From Pseudomaricurvus sp033283175 (GTDB lineage: Bacteria > Pseudomonadota > Gammaproteobacteria > Pseudomonadales > Cellvibrionaceae): a DNA stretch of 64,000 nt. The notes below the pieces were generated by a model. That model was not told where the DNA came from. It was given only the letters and a program-made list of their open reading frames with translations, and did not search any database. Made by a program: the position numbers and the translations under genes. The stretch covers positions 1 through 64,000 of the forward strand of contig JAWMQM010000001.1 of the NCBI GenBank assembly GCA_033283175.1, written 5' to 3'. Every line of letters begins with the position of its first letter. Position 1 is the stretch's first letter. Positions 15,958 through 24,309 of this stretch are shown here, in pieces.

Positions 15958-16491
15958 CTATGCAGCCTTGAACTGGATCAGAGCGAAGAGCGCCTGCAGC
16001 AGGTTTTTCACATCTGCAGGTTCTCTTGCATCCACCTCCATAATCGGGACACTTGCGCCGGATTCTTGCTTAATCACAGCGTGAAAGTCAGACAAGCGGG
16101 GGACTGGACTGACGTCCATATGGGTGATGCCTATCACCACCGGGTTCTTGCGGATAAAATCCTTAAACGCCGTAAAGTAAAAGCGCAGGTCCTCCAGTGG
16201 GGACTCACTGGTGTTGTCGATCAGGATAACCAGACCGAGTCCTCCCATGGTGAGGATGTCCCACATAAAACTGAAACGCTCCTGCCCCGGTGTGCCATAG
16301 AGATGCAGCCGGTCCCCCCCATCCAGTTTCATCACACCGTAATCCATGGCCACGGTGGTCAGGGATTTTTTTTGCGCGGTTTCGTCGGTTGCCTTCTCTT
16401 CGGTTGCAACGACTTCGATATCACTGATCGAGGAAATAGCCGTGGTTTTACCAGCGCTCACCGTACCGGCGAAGATGATTTTATGCTCCAT
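15958..16491 (-). CDS. Small Ras-like GTPase (COG2229/MglA-related)
   Basis: 177 residues from ATG 16491 (MEHKIIFAGTVSAGKTT). A longer in-frame extension is rejected because its sequence overlaps the next gene and is Cys/Arg-rich nonsense. P-loop GTVSAGKT is at 9-16, the switch-I region about 38-48 contains T45/T46, and G3 is YGTPGQERF (65-73, Gly where Ras has Asp). G4 is THMD (123-126) and G5 is near VDARE. These deviations are typical, as I recall, of the bacterial COG2229 GTPases that pair with Roadblock proteins. It sits between the unknown 201-residue protein and the ABC-phosphatase with one-base spacing, and is the presumed switch of the cassette. Confidence 0.92.
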   Translation of the reverse strand: MEHKIIFAGTVSAGKTTAISSISDIEVVATEEKATDETAQKKSLTTVAMDYGVMKLDGGDRLHLYGTPGQERFSFMWDILTMGGLGLVILIDNTSESPLEDLRFYFTAFKDFIRKNPVVIGITHMDVSPVPRLSDFHAVIKQESGASVPIMEVDAREPADVKNLLQALFALIQFKAA

Positions 16492-16507
16492 TGATGTCAC
16501 CCAATCC

Positions 16508-17113
16508 TTAACCCTGTAACCGCGACAGCACGGAGGAGAGGAAGGAGGTGCTGGCTTTTGGCAGCAACTCCTCAACAGCCACTTCAACAGATTTACTGAC
16601 CGGCTCAATATGCCCGCTCTGCAGTGCCGGCGCACAGAAGTCATGCACGTCTTCCACTGCAATCTTTAACTTACTGGCGATAATCCGGCAGGAATGCGGC
16701 TGGCGGCTGAGCAGCGCCGCAATCGAATAGGCGGTCGATCGGTGAGGTAAGCGGGTGAGATTGGGCCAGCTGCTGAGGCGGTAGACGTCCGTCTTTTTAC
16801 AGAGCTCCGCCTTCTGTGGCGCTGGCAAGGCTGCGGTCAGCACCCACAGCAACTCAGGCAAGGCGCGCCCCTTTCCATCAAACTCCGCCAGAATGGGCGA
16901 CCGATGGTCGATTTCAACCGCTTCTGCATAATCAAAAAATGCGGACATCATCTCTGCTACGTTGCATGCCTTGTGCAGATAGATGTCCTTGTTCCCCAGA
17001 ATCAGTAACTCGCCACCATCGCGGAAGCGGATATGCAGAACGCTCTTGTTCTGTCGTGAACGGATTACGACGTCCAACAAAGACGACGCTCCCGCCGAGA
17101 ATTGGTCTATCAC
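16508..17113 (-). CDS. Unknown 201-residue protein, first gene of the GTPase cassette
   Basis: Starts with GTG 17113, with AGGGG six bases upstream. The N-terminal third reads like a beta-rich ligand or protein-binding domain (DVVIRSRQNKSVLHIRFRDGGELLILG). The middle is helical (ALPELLWVLTAALPAPQKAEL). Residues about 125-170 (STAYSIAALLSRQPHSCRIIASKLKIAVEDVHDF) look like a helix-turn-helix or winged-helix segment, close to how small effector domains in GTPase/Roadblock loci are built. No enzyme motif is visible. It lies 16 bases upstream of the GTPase gene, and a sigma-70-like promoter precedes it. An adaptor or transcriptional output role is a guess. Confidence 0.65.
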   Translation of the reverse strand: MIDQFSAGASSLLDVVIRSRQNKSVLHIRFRDGGELLILGNKDIYLHKACNVAEMMSAFFDYAEAVEIDHRSPILAEFDGKGRALPELLWVLTAALPAPQKAELCKKTDVYRLSSWPNLTRLPHRSTAYSIAALLSRQPHSCRIIASKLKIAVEDVHDFCAPALQSGHIEPVSKSVEVAVEELLPKASTSFLSSVLSRLQG

Positions 17114-17868
17114 AGGGTTCCCCTCAAGCCGATATTACATTCCCTGCAAGTTCAGCAATCCCTAATATTTCATTTGATTTTAACGAGAGGGGATCCTTTA
17201 ACAAGAGGATTTAGGCGACATAACCATATTTTTTTTGTGGTCTTGATTTTATCCACACGATATGCATGGACTTTGTTTATAGCAATTCGATTTTAAAAGA
17301 TAAATTTAAGAATCACGGGTAATTAGGCAGTCTATTTTCCAACCAGTATTTCTAAGTTTGAGATTCGGGAGAGACCGCTTTTGACAGAATCTGCCAATGC
17401 TGGGTAAAGCCATTGCGCAGACCAACAGACAATCCGCAATGCTATTTTTTCGAATTTTATGAACTGCCCCACAGATTTTGAATATTTGTTCCCTGTCCGG
17501 AAAACTGGTTACCCATAGCGGCTTCGATCGCCCCCCATAACCGGTGACTGGCCAGGGCAGCCGCACAGGTTGTGACATCACACAGAGCAATTCCCTAATC
17601 CTTGCAGGGCACGTAGACTTGCCTCTCAGGTTCTGACCGCGCAGTGCCTCCGGATTCCGCCCGCAGCAATACACCCCACCGCCATCCGTCCACTGGGTGA
17701 ATGCCGGCCTCGGGCCCGGTGGTTACAGCACCACCGTCGATACCTGTAGAATCCAAACTCATAATGATGCCCCCCACCTACCGGTAACAGGGCAAGCCTG
17801 CGGTGTAAAAGACAGGCCCGGGAGCATCGACCAATCAAACCCAATCCTTCAGCAGCCACAGAGTAGTG
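17114..17868. other. 755-bp AT-rich intergenic region between the cassette and mutS
   Basis: The stretch 17130-17500 is clearly AT-richer than the flanks and has short stop-rich frames. It holds a probable promoter for the minus-strand cassette and a single TTATCCACA (17249-17257), matching a DnaA box by chance-level frequency. I see no convincing gene; a 122-codon minus-strand frame (17306-17674) lacks coding character. The mutS promoter must lie in the right part. Confidence 0.6.
17177..17204 (-). promoter_or_regulatory. Possible sigma-70 promoter of the GTPase/phosphatase cassette
   Basis: On the minus strand TTGTTA (17204-17199), a 16-base spacer and TAAAAT (17182-17177) lie about 64 bases before GTG 17113, inside AT-rich DNA. 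Each hexamer departs from consensus by one or two bases. Confidence 0.4.
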
Positions 17869-20475
17869 ATGACAAACAGCGTAAATCAGTCCAGTGCGCC
17901 GGAATCCACGCACACCCCCATGATGCAACAATATCTGAGGATAAAGGCGGAGCACCCCCACGAACTGGTGTTCTATCGAATGGGGGATTTCTACGAGCTG
18001 TTTTATGACGACGCCAAAAAGGCGTCCGAGCTGCTGGACGTGACCCTCACCGCTCGCGGCAAATCCAACGGCGAGCCCATTCCCATGGCCGGTATTCCCT
18101 ACCACGCGGCTGACGGCTACCTGGCCAAGCTGGTGCGTAAGGGTGTCTCAGTGGCCATCTGTGAACAGATTGGTGACCCCGCCACCAGCAAGGGGCCGGT
18201 GGAGCGCAAGGTGGTGCGTATTGTCACTCCGGGAACAGTGAGCGACGAATCGCTGCTGGATGCCAGCCGTGACAATCTGCTGGTCGCCCTGTGCGTTCAC
18301 GAAGAGCAGTTTGGTATTGCCAGCCTCGACATCGGTGCCGGCCGCTTTCAGGTTCTGGAGGTAGAGGGCCTGGAGGCCGCGCTGGGCGAACTGCAGCGCC
18401 TCAGTCCCGCTGAGTTACTGGTACCAGACAACCTGGCCATCAGCGAGATTACCGAGCAGCGCCGAGGCTTGCGCCGGCGCGCGCCCTGGGAGTTCGAGCT
18501 GGAGACCGCCCAGCGCCTGCTGGCCCAGCAGTTTGGCACTCAGGATCTGGCCGGTTTTGGCTGTGATCATATGCTTGTCGCCCTTGCCGCTGCCGGCTGC
18601 CTGCTGGCCTACGCCAAGGAGACCCAACGCACGGCCCTGCCCCACATCAACTCGCTGCAGAGCGAAAACCGCGAAGAAGCGGTAGTGATGGATGCCGCCA
18701 CCCGCCGCAACCTGGAGCTGGACACCAACCTGACCGGTGGCGACGAGAACACCCTCTTCCACGTGCTTAATACCAGCGCCACCGCCATGGGTGGACGTCT
18801 GCTGCGCCGCTGGCTCAACCGACCACTGCGCGACCTGACCACCCTCAAGCTGCGTCAGCAATCCATCAGTGCATTGCTCACCAACTACCACTTTGAAACC
18901 CTGCGCGGAACCCTGCGCCAGATCGGTGACCTGGAGCGGATTCTGGGCCGCGTGGCACTGCGCTCGGCCCGACCGCGGGACCTGTCAAGGCTGTTTGCCT
19001 CCCTCAGCGCCTACCCGTTACTGCAGAGCCAGCTGCAGGAAGCGGATGCAGGCCACCTACGCAGCCTCGCCACCGAGATCGGCACCTTCCCCGAGCTGGA
19101 AGAGCTGCTGGATCGCGCCATCGTCGACAATCCTCCGGTGGTGATACGCGATGGTGGCGTTATCGCCGAAGGTTACGACAGCGAGCTGGATGAATTGCGC
19201 AACATCAGCACCAATGCCGGACAGTTCCTGCTGGACCTGGAAACCCGGGAGCGGGAGCGCACCGGGATCAACACCCTGAAGGTGGGTTACAACCGGGTGC
19301 ACGGCTATTTCATCGAAATCAGTCGCGGTCAGGCCGAACAGGCACCCGCAGACTATATCCGCCGCCAGACCCTGAAGAATGCCGAACGCTTTATTACTCC
19401 CGAACTGAAAGAGTTCGAGGACAAAGCCCTGTCGGCCAAGAGCCGAGCCCTGGCGCGGGAGAAAGGGCTCTACGAGGAGATCATCGAGCGCCTCAACGAG
19501 GAGTTGCTGCCATTGCAGATTGCCGCCGCCGCCGTGGCCGAGCTGGATGTGCTGGCGACCCTGGCGGAGCGCGCCGACAGCCTTAACTTCACGCCACCGG
19601 AGCTGACCGCCGAGCCCGGGATTCACTACGTGGCCGGGCGTCACCCGGTGGTGGAACAGGTTTCCGACCACCCGTTTGTGCCCAACAGCCTGGTACTCAA
19701 CGACCAGCGCCGTATGCTGATCGTTACCGGCCCCAACATGGGCGGTAAATCGACTTATATGCGGCAGACCGCGCTGGTTACCCTGCTTGCACATATCGGC
19801 AGCTACGTGCCGGCGGAGCAGGCCACCATCGGCTTGGTGGATCGCATCTTCACCCGCATAGGTTCATCCGATGACCTGGCGGGCGGCCGCTCCACCTTCA
19901 TGGTGGAGATGACTGAAACAGCCAACATCCTCAACAACGCCAGTGATCGCAGCCTGGTGCTGATGGACGAGATTGGCCGCGGCACCAGCACCTTTGATGG
20001 GCTATCGCTGGCCTGGGCCTGTGCCATCCAGCTGGCGGAACGGGTCAGGGCCTTCACCCTGTTTGCCACCCACTATTTTGAGCTGACCCAACTGCCCGAA
20101 GACTACCCCACAGTGGCCAACGTCCACCTGGATGCCACCGAGCACCACGACAATATTGTCTTCCTGCACAACATCCAGGAGGGGCCAGCCAGCAAGAGCT
20201 ATGGCCTGCAGGTGGCCAAGCTGGCTGGCATTCCTGCGCCGGTTATCCATCTTGCACAGCAGCAGCTTGCGCAGCTGGAGGGCGATGCCGGCAAGCCACC
20301 CGCAAAAACCGCTCTCCCACCAGCAAGTCATCCACAGCCCGTCTCCCCGGCGCAGGGTGAACTGTTTGCCGCTGCCACCAGTCCCGCGCTGGAAGCGCTG
20401 CAGAAGCTGCATCCCGACGACCTGACCCCGCGACAGGCGCTGGATATGCTCTATCAGCTGAAAGGCTTGCTGTAA
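17869..20475 (+). CDS. mutS: DNA mismatch repair protein MutS
   Basis: 868 residues from ATG 17869 (GTG 17866 is directly in front). The N-terminal mismatch-binding domain has the GDFYELF motif holding the Phe-X-Glu mismatch reader. The core and clamp domains follow, then the ATPase with Walker A GPNMGGKSTYMRQ, Walker B LVLMDEIGRGTSTFDGLSLA and the ATHYFELTQL switch. The C-terminal tail DDLTPRQALDMLYQLKGLL is the tetramerisation or beta-clamp region. Complete and normal length. In related genomes mutS is next to pncC; here only the fdxA-side neighbourhood is kept. Confidence 0.99.
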   Translation: MTNSVNQSSAPESTHTPMMQQYLRIKAEHPHELVFYRMGDFYELFYDDAKKASELLDVTLTARGKSNGEPIPMAGIPYHAADGYLAKLVRKGVSVAICEQIGDPATSKGPVERKVVRIVTPGTVSDESLLDASRDNLLVALCVHEEQFGIASLDIGAGRFQVLEVEGLEAALGELQRLSPAELLVPDNLAISEITEQRRGLRRRAPWEFELETAQRLLAQQFGTQDLAGFGCDHMLVALAAAGCLLAYAKETQRTALPHINSLQSENREEAVVMDAATRRNLELDTNLTGGDENTLFHVLNTSATAMGGRLLRRWLNRPLRDLTTLKLRQQSISALLTNYHFETLRGTLRQIGDLERILGRVALRSARPRDLSRLFASLSAYPLLQSQLQEADAGHLRSLATEIGTFPELEELLDRAIVDNPPVVIRDGGVIAEGYDSELDELRNISTNAGQFLLDLETRERERTGINTLKVGYNRVHGYFIEISRGQAEQAPADYIRRQTLKNAERFITPELKEFEDKALSAKSRALAREKGLYEEIIERLNEELLPLQIAAAAVAELDVLATLAERADSLNFTPPELTAEPGIHYVAGRHPVVEQVSDHPFVPNSLVLNDQRRMLIVTGPNMGGKSTYMRQTALVTLLAHIGSYVPAEQATIGLVDRIFTRIGSSDDLAGGRSTFMVEMTETANILNNASDRSLVLMDEIGRGTSTFDGLSLAWACAIQLAERVRAFTLFATHYFELTQLPEDYPTVANVHLDATEHHDNIVFLHNIQEGPASKSYGLQVAKLAGIPAPVIHLAQQQLAQLEGDAGKPPAKTALPPASHPQPVSPAQGELFAAATSPALEALQKLHPDDLTPRQALDMLYQLKGLL

Positions 20476-20661
20476 TGCAGTTGAGTCGGCCCCGGGGTAG
20501 GTAGATCCGGGGCCGACCACTCACTCCCATTGCGGCCATATCGGGAAAATCAATTACCAATATCCGAGAAAGTCTCCCCGCCGATGGATCTAGCTGGTAC
20601 AATCCCGCCGATTAGCCTGACCCCCATGAAAATTCCAACTGAGTAAAACGGAGTTCAGACC

Positions 20662-20985
20662 ATGACTTTTGTGGTTGCCGACAACTGTATTAAGTGTAAG
20701 CACACCGATTGTGTGGAAGTGTGCCCAGTAGATTGCTTCTACGAAGGTCCTAATTTCCTGGTTATTCACCCGGACGAGTGCATTGATTGCGCCCTGTGCG
20801 AGCCTGAGTGCCCCGTCGACGCCATCTTCTCCGAAGATGAGCTGCCAGCAGGCCAGGAAGTCTACCTGGAGCTGAACGCCGAGCTGGCGGAAGTGTGGCC
20901 CAACATCACCGAGAAAAAAGACGCGCCGACAGACGCTGAAGAGTGGGACGGCGTGGAAAACAAGCTGCAGTACCTGGAGCGCTGA
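20662..20985 (+). CDS. fdxA: Seven-iron ferredoxin FdxA (3Fe-4S + 4Fe-4S)
   Basis: 107 residues. The N-terminal cluster motifs are CIKCKHTDCVEVCPVDCF and then CIDCALCEPECPVDAIF, the spacing of the Azotobacter/Pseudomonas 7Fe ferredoxins, followed by the long acidic C-terminal extension typical of FdxA. ATG 20662 has GGAG eight bases upstream. It is a cytoplasmic electron carrier. The mutS-fdxA-rpoS order is conserved in pseudomonads. A bidirectional terminator follows. Confidence 0.97.
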   Translation: MTFVVADNCIKCKHTDCVEVCPVDCFYEGPNFLVIHPDECIDCALCEPECPVDAIFSEDELPAGQEVYLELNAELAEVWPNITEKKDAPTDAEEWDGVENKLQYLER

Positions 20986-20998
20986 TCCGCTCATCTGC

Positions 20999-21040
20999 AG
21001 ACACAAAAAAACGCGGCCATGGCCGCGTTTTTTTGTGTCT
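20999..21040. terminator. Bidirectional terminator between fdxA and rpoS
   Basis: A perfect 42-bp palindrome: an A7/T7 tract flanks the GC core CGCGGCCATGGCCGCG. It gives a stem followed by a U-run on both strands and serves the convergent fdxA and rpoS genes. Confidence 0.93.
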
Positions 21041-21057
21041 GCTCCCTGCCGATTGCT

Positions 21058-22050
21058 TCAGAGCGTGCTAAACAGCTCCTCGGCATTAAGGCCATGACGC
21101 TCCAGTATATCCCGCAGACGTTTCAGTGCCTCCACCTGGATCTGTCGCACCCGCTCCCGGGTCAGGCCAATCTCACGCCCCACCTCTTCCAGGGTACTGC
21201 TCTCGTAGCCGCGCAGTCCAAACCGACGGGCCAGCACCTCACGCTGCTTATCCGTCAGCTCCGTCAACCAGCTATCCAGGCTGTCGTTGAGGTCAGTATC
21301 CTGCAGCAGCGCCGCGGGGTCCGACACCTGCTGGTCGGGGATAGTCTCCGCCAGGGACTTATCCGAAGTATGGCCAATAGGCACGTCCATGGAACTGATG
21401 CGCTCATTTAACCCGAGCATCTGCTGGACATCCGCCACCGGCTTGTCGAGCAGATTGGCGATCTCCTCCGGAGTGGGCTCATGATCCAGCTTTTGAGCCA
21501 GTTCGCGGGCCGCCCGCAGATAGACATTGAGCTCCTTGACCACATGTATCGGCAGGCGAATGGTACGGGTCTGATTCATGATGGCCCGCTCAATGGTCTG
21601 GCGAATCCACCAGGTGGCGTAGGTGGAGAAACGAAAACCCCTTTCAGGATCAAACTTTTCCACCGCCCGGATCAATCCCAGGTTGCCCTCTTCAATCAGG
21701 TCCAGCAGTGACAGCCCCCGATTGACATAACGTCGGGCGATTTTCACCACCAGCCTGAGGTTACTTTCAATCATGCGCTTGCGTGAGGCTTCACAGCCGC
21801 GCAGCGATTTACGGGAAAAAAACACCTCTTCTTCTGCGGTGAGCAGCGGCGAGAAGCCGATTTCGTTCAGGTACAGCTGTGTTGCGTCCAGGTTTTTCTG
21901 GTATTTATCCGGTTCGATACCGGTCAGGCGTTCTGATGAAGATCTCGCTGGTGCGGGGGTATCGTCCTTGTCCTGATCCTCCAGGAAATTGAGATCTTTG
22001 GGAGTGTTGACATCGTCATTGTCGCGATAGATAGCTTCCTGTACTGCCAT
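21058..22050 (-). CDS. rpoS: RNA polymerase sigma factor RpoS
   Basis: 330 residues. An acidic N-terminus is followed by region 1.2 (DATQLYLNEIGFSPLLTAEEE), region 2 (DLIEEGNLGLIRAVEKFDPERGFRFSTYATWWIRQ), region 3, and region 4 (REVLARRFGLRGYESSTLEEVGREIGLTRERVRQIQVEALKRL). Regions 2.4 and 4.2 match the RpoS/RpoD subgroup, and synteny with nlpD and fdxA settles RpoS. It is the stationary-phase and general stress sigma factor. The 212-bp nlpD-rpoS spacer probably contains its promoter or leader. No room remains for an rsmZ-type small RNA gene between rpoS and fdxA, where pseudomonads have it. Confidence 0.98.
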   Translation of the reverse strand: MAVQEAIYRDNDDVNTPKDLNFLEDQDKDDTPAPARSSSERLTGIEPDKYQKNLDATQLYLNEIGFSPLLTAEEEVFFSRKSLRGCEASRKRMIESNLRLVVKIARRYVNRGLSLLDLIEEGNLGLIRAVEKFDPERGFRFSTYATWWIRQTIERAIMNQTRTIRLPIHVVKELNVYLRAARELAQKLDHEPTPEEIANLLDKPVADVQQMLGLNERISSMDVPIGHTSDKSLAETIPDQQVSDPAALLQDTDLNDSLDSWLTELTDKQREVLARRFGLRGYESSTLEEVGREIGLTRERVRQIQVEALKRLRDILERHGLNAEELFSTL

Positions 22051-22262
22051 GGTACTAGCCCTGTGAGTCTTCGGTTTATGTATGTAGCAGGTTCTTCTTA
22101 CTTCCTTGAGACCTTACGTTCCAACCTCAGTCAGTGGACCAACTTCTTCACTCTACTTTCTACTCAACGCGCTACTCAACGCAGCTGCCGAATTGCTCAG
22201 CAGCGTTCTTACTCCTGTTACGCTTTGGCTTCCTCTGTCACCGGGGGGGATACCCCATGTGG

Positions 22263-23063
22263 TTAACGTTTAGGCAGATACAGCAAGGGATCTACTGGTT
22301 TGCCATCACGCCGGATTTCAAAATGTAACTTGGTCTGGTCGGTGCCACTGTTACCCATCTCGGCAATTTTCTGACCGGCTTTGACACTCTCTTTTTCTTT
22401 GACCAGCAAGCGGCGACTGTGTGCATAGGCGCTCAGGTAGCGCTCGCTGTGTTTAATGATCAGCAGATTGCCGTATCCGCGTATACCACTGCCTGCATAC
22501 ACAACTGTGCCAGCGGCGGCGGAATGGACAGGCTCACCCAAACGTCCCCGGAGATCAACTCCCTTATTAAGACTTTTTTGTGACGAGAAGTGGCTGATCA
22601 CCGGTCCGCTGACCGGCCATTGCCAGGCCACATCACCGGCAGCGGCCACTGGTCTGGCGGCAGGCTTGGGAGCGGGTTTGGGAGCTACTGTCGGGGTTTT
22701 TGAACGAGGAGCCGGCACGGGCTTTGCCACCGCCACTAGCTTCTGTGACGGTTGCGCAGACGGCCTGGGTTTTGCCGGTTGTGGCGCCACCGCCAGCGGC
22801 TGCAGTCGGTCCAGGTACAGGGTCTGACCGGGATAGATGGTGTAGCTGCGGTCAATGCGGTTGCGCTGGGCCAGCGACTTGTAATCGACTGCATAACGCC
22901 AGGCAATGGAATAGAGGGTCTCACCCCGGGCGACGATATGGTAGTTGCGCCCACTGCTCATGGCGGCACCACGCTCCTGCACCGGCGCCTGGTTGCCACC
23001 GGTAGCACAGGCCGACAGCAGCAGAATCATGCTCAAAATCTTGAACACGCCACTGTGAGTCAT
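22263..23063 (-). CDS. nlpD: Lipoprotein NlpD (LysM + LytM/M23 domains)
   Basis: 266 residues from ATG 23063, which places a lipoprotein signal (ILSMILLLSAC) at the N-terminus. Longer in-frame starts would bury it. A LysM domain (YHIVARGETLYSIAWRYAVDYKSLAQRN...YTIYPGQTLYL), a long P/A/K-rich linker and a C-terminal M23-like domain (KGVDLRGRLGEPVHSAAAGTVVYAGSGIRGYGNLLIIKHS) follow. The HxxxD/HxH zinc ligands of active LytM enzymes are replaced, so like E. coli NlpD it should activate amidase AmiC during septum splitting rather than cut peptidoglycan. It lies just upstream of rpoS, as usual. Confidence 0.93.
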   Translation of the reverse strand: MTHSGVFKILSMILLLSACATGGNQAPVQERGAAMSSGRNYHIVARGETLYSIAWRYAVDYKSLAQRNRIDRSYTIYPGQTLYLDRLQPLAVAPQPAKPRPSAQPSQKLVAVAKPVPAPRSKTPTVAPKPAPKPAARPVAAAGDVAWQWPVSGPVISHFSSQKSLNKGVDLRGRLGEPVHSAAAGTVVYAGSGIRGYGNLLIIKHSERYLSAYAHSRRLLVKEKESVKAGQKIAEMGNSGTDQTKLHFEIRRDGKPVDPLLYLPKR

Positions 23064-23314
23064 TATTGTTTGGCAGCGGCCTTTGAGCATTGGCGAGAGC
23101 TTCTCCGACAGTCGGTTACGGCCCAGTAATATAATCAATTGTTTCTTCCCCATTTGGGGATATGAGAATTGCATCTATCTAAATGTTACACAAGCCACAA
23201 AATAAGGGGCGTTTTGTGACATTTACCGACTTCCTGCAGAGACTCCTTATTCCGTGATAAGCATATTCCACGAAAATCTCATCCCCGCATTGGCGAAAAT
23301 TCTACAGACCTCTC

Positions 23315-24244
23315 TCACTCCTTCCCAGCACCGGCTTCAATTACCACTACGATAACAAAACCGCTCAACGCGCAACCCAACGCCAACAACCACTGTGACG
23401 CCTCACCGGTAATTACCGCGTATTGATGGGGCAACAGGTTTTGCTGCACCAGTGGGACCAGCTCACCGTGCCGGTTAACGACCGACTCCAGAGTCTGCTT
23501 CCATGGCCAGATGATGTTCAGAGAACCGAGCAGTATACCGGTGAGAAATGCCATGGTAGCCGCAGCAAATCGGTGTAATAACCAACTCAGAAGATGGGAA
23601 AATGCCAGCAGCCCCAGCGCAGCTCCAGCCGCGAAAGGCAGCAGCGTCAACACCTGCAGCTGTGACAATGCCCCGATAACCGCCGTGTAAAGCCCCATCA
23701 TCAACAGCAAGAACGAACCGGAAATACCCGGCAGGATCATCGCACAAATCGCAATGGCACCGGCACCAAACAGGATCAGCGGGCTGGGCTCCAGCTGCGA
23801 CGGTTTCAACACCGACACCCCCAGCGCGAGGGCCAGGCCCGCCAACAGCCAGAGTCCGCGCCAAAGGGTCCAATGAGGCACCTGCCGCAACAGCACCAAT
23901 GCCGATGCCAGCACCAGGCCAAAAAAGCCGGACCAAACCAGAATGGGCTGCTGCTCCAGGCACCAGGTCACCAGCTTGGCCAGGGAGAGCATGCTGAGCA
24001 GTACCCCGGCGAAGACCGCCAGCAGGAAGTTACCATTTATATGGCTCCAGGCCGCCTTTATGCCCTTCTGCCACAGACACTGCACAGCGCGATGGTCGAT
24101 ACTGCGCAGGGAGTCAATCAGCTCCCCGTAGATACCGGTAATAAAGGCGATGGTACCGCCGGAAACCCCGGGCACCACATCGGCCGCCCCCATGGCCATG
24201 CCACGCAGGAACACCGTCAAATACTTACCAATTCCCTGCAACAT
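23315..24244 (-). CDS. popT: DUF368 membrane protein, undecaprenyl-phosphate recycling transporter (PopT-type)
   Basis: 309 residues with about eight to nine hydrophobic helices. The hallmark DUF368 motif lies near the N-terminus: FLRGMAMGAADVVPGVSGGTIAFITGIY, with a second related half-motif later (MILPGISGSFLLLMMGLY), implying an internal duplication. Members of this family were shown in other bacteria to return undecaprenyl phosphate across the inner membrane for cell-wall and O-antigen synthesis. The substrate here is inferred from family membership. It lies between nlpD and pcm on the same strand. Confidence 0.85.
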   Translation of the reverse strand: MLQGIGKYLTVFLRGMAMGAADVVPGVSGGTIAFITGIYGELIDSLRSIDHRAVQCLWQKGIKAAWSHINGNFLLAVFAGVLLSMLSLAKLVTWCLEQQPILVWSGFFGLVLASALVLLRQVPHWTLWRGLWLLAGLALALGVSVLKPSQLEPSPLILFGAGAIAICAMILPGISGSFLLLMMGLYTAVIGALSQLQVLTLLPFAAGAALGLLAFSHLLSWLLHRFAAATMAFLTGILLGSLNIIWPWKQTLESVVNRHGELVPLVQQNLLPHQYAVITGEASQWLLALGCALSGFVIVVVIEAGAGKE

Positions 24245-24309
24245 GGGACTCCCTGAATTCAGACCGATTGAGGATGGAAGGGTTACCCCGCTGCTGCGAG
24301 GTAGCGGCG

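Noticed and set aside
17249..17257. TTATCCACA, a perfect DnaA box
   Set aside because: A single 9-mer is expected by chance about once per window of this size; no box cluster or dnaA/dnaN neighbourhood is present.
17306..17674. 122-codon minus-strand frame between the cassette and mutS
   Set aside because: Cys/Arg-rich composition, no SD and no recognisable fold; it lies in AT-rich spacer DNA.
20986..21057. Possible rsmZ-like small RNA between fdxA and rpoS
   Set aside because: Pseudomonads have it here, but only 72 bases remain and they are filled by the bidirectional terminator; no GGA-stem series is seen.
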